The notes under the pieces are model-generated. The model was not told the DNA's origin and searched no databases. It saw only the letters and a program-made list of their open reading frames with translations. Made by a program: the position numbers and the translations under genes. This document shows, in pieces, positions 58,641 to 64,000 of a stretch of DNA of 64,000 bases (the first letter of the stretch is position 1; each line of letters begins with the position of its first letter). This DNA is from Paguma larvata. Its lineage: Eukaryota; Chordata; Mammalia; Carnivora; Viverridae. The stretch covers positions 12,322,001-12,386,000 of the forward strand of contig CM057844.1 in NCBI GenBank assembly GCA_030068075.1, read 5' to 3'.

Positions 58641-59698
58641 AATCATGTGATTTCTAATCTTTACTAATTTAACACATAAATGTGATTTCTCATTGAAATT
58701 TGGAGTTCCTTTTTTTTCCTATCTTCTCAATATTTTTGACCATTTTTATTGTTTCTATAAATTATATAATTCATGTACTTTTGAAATTTATTATATGTAT
58801 TTGTATACTAATGATATTAACCCTCTATTTCAAAATTCTATTTCTGATTTCACTGAAATTATTTGAGGAAGTAAGTGTTTTAGTTTTTTTTTTTTTTATA
58901 AAATGTATTCCCAAACTTTATGACAACTACAATCCCAACAGATGGTTTCTAAGCCCACTTCAACCTCAGTCAGGTCAGTTGGTCAAATTGAATTGAATTG
59001 AATTGAAGGCTTTTATAATTCTGAATAGAATCTTCCCTGCATATTAGGCATAAATTTACTCTATTTCTGTTAGTACTACATTTGGTATATTATTCACCTA
59101 CACTTACACATTATTTGATATGAATGGGTTATCAGTTCTCTCTAAAACCAGTTTCATTTTCTTCTCCTTCTCCTCTTCTCTTTTTTCTCCTTCTTTTTCC
59201 TGTTTAGTATTTTACAGTCCTCGGCCCATTTTATGGTCTTGTAATGCAAGTGTATTTGGAAATGCAGCCATTTAAATCCATAAAATGTACACAGATTTCT
59301 GGGAATATACATACAGTCAAAGGACCAACAGAGCTTGAAGACAGAATGAACTGGCTCAGCCATGAAGTTCTCTGTGACCTCAGAGAAGGCCTTCTCTGTG
59401 ACTTTTCCATTTATTCTTCTATAATAAGGGATCAAATAATTTTCTGCCCCCTTGCTCTGATGCAAGAAAATTCACTGATGAGATAAAGGCAGTGGAAAGG
59501 TGAAGACAAAAGACAGCATTCAGTCAGGAAGAGAGTCATTTGAATTATCCACCCAGAAAATACTGTAGTATCTGATGGGAGGGGCAGACGTTGCTATCTG
59601 AAGCAGAAAGCACAGGAAGTTGGTGTTTCAGGATGCTCACCCAAGAACCATGGTGTGCATTAGCAGCCAGTTGCAATAACTCAAAACACCACAAGGTC
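58641..59698. other. Single-copy-looking sequence
   Basis: AT-rich, with four GAATT units at about 58985-59007, a T run near 58890-58905 and a CT-rich stretch at 59155-59205. Open frames of 80-103 codons in both strands show no protein features. Confidence 0.5.
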
Positions 59699-59710
59699 AG
59701 CCTCAGAAAG

Positions 59711-60077
59711 TCTTTTTTTTTTTTTTAATTTACATCTAAGTTAGTTAGCATATAATGCAACAATGATTTCAGGAGTAGATTCCTTAATGCCCCTTATTCT
59801 CTCCCACAACCCTTCCAGTAACCCTCTGTTTGTTCTCCATATTTAAGAGTCTCTTATTATTTGTCCCCCTCCCTGTTTTTATATTCTTTTTGCTTCCCTT
59901 CCCTTGTGTTCATCTGTTCTGTGTCTTAAAGTCCTGATATGAGTGAAGTCATATGATATTTGTCTTTTTCTAACTGACTAACTTCACTTAGCATAATACC
60001 CTCTAGTTCCATCCACCACATACTTGCAAATGGCAAGATTTCATGATTTCATTCTTTTTGATTGCCGAGTAATACTC

Positions 60078-60129
<52 letters not shown>

Positions 60130-60150
60130 CCACATCTTCTTTATTCATTC
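59711..60150 (-). mobile_element. Young felid L1 3' end, 3' part of a SINE-L1 composite
   Basis: Minus strand, from the end of ORF2 ('gaataaagaagatgtgg', then 'ggagtattactcggcaatc') through the 3' UTR to poly(A), seen as poly(T) at about 59713-59726. It joins the SINE at 60150/60151 with no poly(A) or duplication between them. Target duplication AGCCTCAGAAAG (59699-59710, 60337-60348) encloses both. Confidence 0.5.
60081..60127 (+). repeat. (TG)n microsatellite in L1
   Basis: About 23 TG units at the L1 ORF2 position that normally holds TATATATATACA. Confidence 0.5.
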
Positions 60151-60334
60151 AGAGACATAGAGACAGAGTATGAGCAGGGGAAGGGCAGAGAGAGAGGGAG
60201 ATACAGAATTTGAAGCAGGCTTCAGACTCCGAGCTGCCAGCACAGAGCCCAACACGGGACTTGAAGTCACAGACCATGAGATCATGACCTGAGCCGAAGT
60301 CGGCCGCTTAACCAACTGAGCCACCCAGGCGCCC
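60151..60334 (-). mobile_element. Felid SINE body without tail, 5' part of a SINE-L1 composite
   Basis: Minus strand from GGGCGCCTGGGTGGCTCAG through the CT-rich block to CTCTGTCTCTATGTCTCT, then straight into L1 sequence. The usual AAAAATAAATAAACATT tail is absent. CpGs are partly retained ('agccgaagtcggccgctta'), so the event is fairly recent. Confidence 0.5.
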
Positions 60335-60348
60335 TAAGCCTCAGAAAG

Positions 60349-60744
60349 CTTTAACAAAACCTGAGATTATTCTGAGGGGTTGCTGTCCACACACACAATC
60401 AGCTCGCTCTCTAGATGAAACCAGATGAAAGAACTCCTGGCGATTTACAAAGGTGAAACCATCTAAGGTGGGGCTATGGGCTGAATCTACCGTTTGGAGT
60501 CGGAGAAAGGTGAACTTTCTCAGAAAAGACTCCCATTCCCTCAGGAAGAAGCAAATGCTTCCAGAAGGGTGAGTTTCAGTGAAATATCCATCTCTCTGAA
60601 ACGCGTTTACTTGTGGAAGGTAATAGTTTACCCATAGGAGGCAAGTCCTTTTTTCTCAGCTAGCGTAAGCCACCTTCCAGGGTATTCTAAGCAAGGCCGG
60701 AATCTTCACACCCCAGGCTCCTGACATTTGGAGGTTCATGTAGA
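60349..60744. other. Single-copy-looking sequence with several CpGs
   Basis: No recognised repeat. A splice-donor-like AAGGGTGAGT lies at about 60566-60575, but no convincing acceptor or reading frame goes with it. Confidence 0.5.
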
Positions 60745-60745
60745 C

Positions 60746-61092
60746 CAGAGATTGGCAAACTAAGGGCCAGAAGCCGAAAACAGCCTACCACAATGTTTTT
60801 GTACAGCCTGTGAGCTGAGAATGTCTTTCACATCTTTAAATTGTAGGGGAAAAAAAATCAAAAGATGAACAATATTCTGTGACACATGAAAATTGTATGA
60901 AATTCAAATTTCAGTGTCTGTCAATAATGTTTTATTAGAGTGCAGCCATTCTTATTCATTTGCATATTGTCTGTAACTGCTTTGGGGTTACAAGAGCAGA
61001 GTCAAGTAGTTGTGACAAAGACCATTTGGCCCCAAAGCCTCAAATACTTACTATCTGGCCCTTAACGGGGAAAAAAAATTTACTGACCCCTG
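60746..61092. mobile_element. hAT-like MITE
   Basis: 'cagagattggcaaactaagggccag' at one end and 'atctggcccttaacgg ... ttactgacccctg' at the other. Inside are 'agtgcagccattcttattcatttgcatattg' and 'agtagttgtgacaaagaccatttggcc'. The 8-bp duplication ATGTAGAC (60738-60745) and ATCTAGGC (61093-61100) matches at 6 of 8. The 103-codon frame here begins inside the MITE and is not a gene. Confidence 0.5.
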
Positions 61093-61100
61093 ATCTAGGC

Positions 61101-61717
61101 CATTCTCTCACACAATCCTTATGTAGACCCAAAAAACCATCATCTTGCTCTGTGTTCACGCCTGTGAAGGCAGGAAGCTCATCACTTCACGAGCCAGCCT
61201 GTAACTTTGACAGCAACAATCATCAAAATTATCATTATTTTGAACTCAAATCTCCAACCCACTGGGCCTAATTGTGCTCTACTAAAACGACCTAGAATAG
61301 TCTCTCCCTTCATGCATGATGGCAAAATGAAATGAGAAGAAAACTCTTCCATTTTAAGGTATTGTCAGCTGCTCAATAGCAGAAGAGTAAGGGTGGGAGT
61401 GAGTTGGTTACCTCAGAGACTCACTAAGTCCCACCAAGTCATGCTCCTGGCCTTGGCTGCTTGAAGGGGCCAAAGCTGTGGTCCCAAAGGAGTTATATGA
61501 ATTTCCCTTTCATCAATATCAGGTGAGCCCCTGTGGAGCAGTCTGGATGTCAACTGGGCCCCTTAATATTCCCAATGGCACATCTTGGGTAACTGAATCC
61601 CTAGCATTTAGCCTTCTGTCCCAGCCTTTTCACTCTTTAGCCTATAAACTTGTCTAAAGGAAGCAAGGAAAAGTATGTTACGTTATAAGGTAATCTCAGG
61701 AATTATCTTGTCCACTG
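61101..61717. other. Single-copy-looking sequence
   Basis: No recognised gene or repeat. Confidence 0.5.
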
Positions 61718-61860
61718 TTGCTCAAAGAGAGGTCTGTGGACCAGCAATATCAGAATCACCCAAAAGCTTATTAAAATTGCAGGATCTCAGGCTTAGTCAG
61801 ACCTTATGAATTAGAATCTGCATTTCCACAGGATCTCTAGGTGATTCATATGTATGACAA
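61718..61860. mobile_element. MER5A-type hAT-Charlie fossil
   Basis: 'gttgctcaaagagaggtctgtggaccagcaatatcagaatcaccc' and 'tctctaggtgattcatatg' are clear MER5A ends. Confidence 0.5.
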
Positions 61861-62194
61861 AAGTGGAAAAGTATACAGCTAAATCTTTGGCTATTCTATA
61901 AATTTGGGGCATGAGGTTTAAATTTAATGCCTCAAATCTGATATCTGATTCTATTTTTCTCTTCTAAGTAGCATCCACAAATATCCAAGAGAAGTCGTGA
62001 TCATGCCTTTCAATATGAAGTAACCCAGAAGGCTGCCTCATCCTGATTCTCTCTCTTTATTTAAAATAGGTACTCCTGAGGATCAAATGCTAGTCCATAA
62101 CCAGCTAGCTCTGAGTTTAATCTCTTCATGTCTCGTGTTAGTAAGCTATTCAGCTAAATCACATACACATGTATTCTTAAATAAATGTTGTTCA
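61861..62194. other. Single-copy-looking sequence
   Basis: No recognised gene or repeat. Confidence 0.5.
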
Positions 62195-62787
62195 ATGTCG
62201 TTCAAAGGGTGGATGGTTGAACAAATCATGGTACATTATACTAACCATACCATTCAACAATACAAAGGCATAAATTATTAATACACACAAAAATCTTGGA
62301 TAAACCTCAAGCAAATTATGCTGAATGAAAACAGCCAATCTCAAAAGGATACATACTTCATGATTCTGTTTATATAATATTTCTGAAATAACATAATCAG
62401 AACAATGGAGAACAGGTTGGCAGATAATAGGAACTGGGTAGGAGGGAGAAGGTGGTTATGAGTATAAAAGGATAACATGAGGGAGACATATGGTGACAAG
62501 AGTTTTTCTGTACTTTGATTATGGTGGTGGTTACACAGTTACACTAGTGAGAAAACTGCATAGAGCTAAACCCACATATGCGTGAGTGCACACACACAAT
62601 TACAAGCATCACTGACGAACTCTGAATAAGTTTTGTGAATTGCACCAATATTGATCTCCTGATTTTGATATTGCACAATAGTTATACAAGATGCAAATGT
62701 TGGGTGAAGAGTGCACAGAACCTTCCTGTACATTTTTTAGCAACTTCCTGTGAATCTGTGATTATTCCACAATTAAAGCTTAAAAAA
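62195..62787 (+). mobile_element. Old L1 (L1M-type) 3' end
   Basis: 'ggatggttgaacaaatcatggtac', 'ttctgtttatataatatttctg', 'gtggtggttacacagttacac', 'gatattgcacaatagttatacaag', 'gcaacttcctgtgaatctgtgattattccac' is an old L1 terminus in sense orientation. Confidence 0.5.
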
Positions 62788-64000
62788 GGAAAATTTCAAA
62801 GATGCATCACTATATGGATGAATGAACGAGCAAAGCAACAAACAGAACATTATTCACAATAGAAGTGGGAGAGGCAGGTCGCTTTCAATTGAGAATGCAC
62901 TTTTTGTATTTTTTATTACAAAGTGTTACTAAGACTCCATCAGTTTTAATTTTGTCCTCTAATTTGGCTGCTTCTAGCTAGATGTAGTCTTCACATTTGG
63001 ATAATGAGGAGACATTTTTAGGCTTCTGATAACTGTACCTAAGATATGATTATATAATAAATCAAATGTCAAAAATCTAAAAACATTTATTAAGGATAAA
63101 TCTTGTCTTTTTGTAAAGGCACAAAAATACATCATGACATCATGCCTTACAAATTATATTCTTATTAAAGACATTTATTTGGGGCTGAAAGAATTAAAAA
63201 CACATTCATGGGACTATGAGGTCAATATTTTCCTATGTAGGCCCTGCCCCCCTGAGAATTTTTTCTTAACAGCTATCTTAACTAAAATGAAAATGGACTA
63301 TGCATTTGAACATAATAGCCATGTTTGCCCTTGCACATGTAATTGCTTGAATTTTAGTTTTAATTCTCCCTCTCTCTTGCTGTAATTACAAGAACAATTA
63401 AGTGTCAGAGTTCAGAGCTTCTCAATTTTAAGAATAGAGGAACAGACTAGATGAACTCCTTTTCCTACCTTGAAATGCCAATTGCTAAAACAGCTACAAC
63501 TAACATTTTCATAGTGCAACTGATAACACACTTTCACTTAGAAATACCCATTTAGGGGCCAACTCAGATAATATAGAAAATGGTGTTAAAAGATAACTAA
63601 AGTAGGAACAGGGAACTGCATGTACATTTTTTCACAAATCAGCAAAAGCTTTTCCAGGTACAACTGAGTCCACTGACTCCAAGGAGAACTGGGACACCCC
63701 ACCCCTTGCTAAAATCTCTCCTGCTGATGTTTTGAACTCCTGATCATGGCCACCATCACTCTCCAAGAGAACATGAATGTGTCCTGAGCTTGGGGAAACA
63801 AAAGAGAGTTAAAGGTATGAACCAAGACTTGGTTCATATCAAACAATCATAAAAGGCAATGGCTTGAATTTGAGTGAGCCAGAGGCCACCCAGTGGGGAA
63901 AGGTCTCCTGTGAGTTGGCTGTAAAACCTACTCATGGACCAGCCTCTTAGTTCCTTGTGACTCCTAGTTGATAAACTGACTGCTTATGGAAAGCAAACAG
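62788..64000. other. Single-copy-looking sequence to window end
   Basis: About 1.2 kb with no recognised repeat or gene, apart from the small palindrome listed below. Confidence 0.5.
63816..63838 (+). repeat. Perfect short palindrome
   Basis: TATGAACCAAG, a single A, then CTTGGTTCATA: an 11-bp perfect inverted repeat with a one-base centre. One more GC pair is possible after a G-T mismatch. Confidence 0.5.

Noticed and set aside
60500..60580. Possible exon with AAGGGTGAGT donor
   Set aside because: Polypyrimidine tract and acceptor are weak, and no reading frame or partner exon is visible.
1..64000. CRISPR array, operon, phage or plasmid features
   Set aside because: Repeat content is that of a carnivore nuclear genome. 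No regularly spaced direct repeats or bacterial gene organisation are present.

Overview
This is a gene-free stretch of mammalian nuclear DNA from a cat-family (felid) genome, either intergenic or inside a long intron. The felid call rests on about thirty copies of a tRNA-Lys-derived SINE. It opens with GGGGCGCCTGGGTGGCTCAG-like sequence, continues through a second block with a B box and a CT-rich stretch, and ends in AAAAATAAATAAACATT-like A-rich sequence. This is the felid CAN-SINE type, not the dog type. Younger L1 3' ends also match the carnivore L1 tail. I found no protein-coding gene, no intact RNA gene, no CpG island and no CRISPR array. The open frames present are short, and where I could identify the DNA they run through L1, SINE, LTR or low-complexity sequence.

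Layout. 1-5 kb: an old repeat split by an L1 that is itself split by a SINE, a pure-purine tract, a MaLR LTR and L2 pieces. 5-20 kb: mostly single-copy sequence with scattered SINEs, MIR, L2 and MER5-type DNA fossils. 20-30.5 kb: AT-rich, dominated by old L1 on both strands, with a compact GTAC-rich palindrome cluster and a MER2 transposon. 30.5-33.6 kb: mostly single copy. 33.6-40.3 kb: a dense L1 stack, with a 4 kb old L1 invaded by a younger L1 and SINEs, then another L1 3' end carrying a truncated 7SK RNA pseudogene. 40-47 kb: mostly single copy with MaLR LTRs and a hAT-like MITE split by an LTR. 47-55 kb: L1 pieces and SINE clusters. 55-64 kb: L1 3' ends, a SINE-L1 composite, a second MITE and a distal L1 end.

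The window is best read as a record of L1-driven retroposition. Its most unusual items are: (1) a SINE fused directly to an L1 3' end inside one target-site duplication (59699-60348), which looks like template switching; (2) a 7SK snRNA copy truncated at the 3' end with no poly(A), inside an L1 (38979-39247); (3) repeated insertions at the same target site (54640-55115, 38857-40326, 52745-53140); (4) a CpG-rich SINE fragment with no tail (11771-11871); (5) a GTAC-rich nested palindrome (21885-22022); (6) microsatellites born at the same place in independent L1 copies. Family names come from recognition of consensus features by eye. No database search was possible, and element boundaries are good to a few bases where a target-site duplication is quoted and to tens of bases elsewhere.
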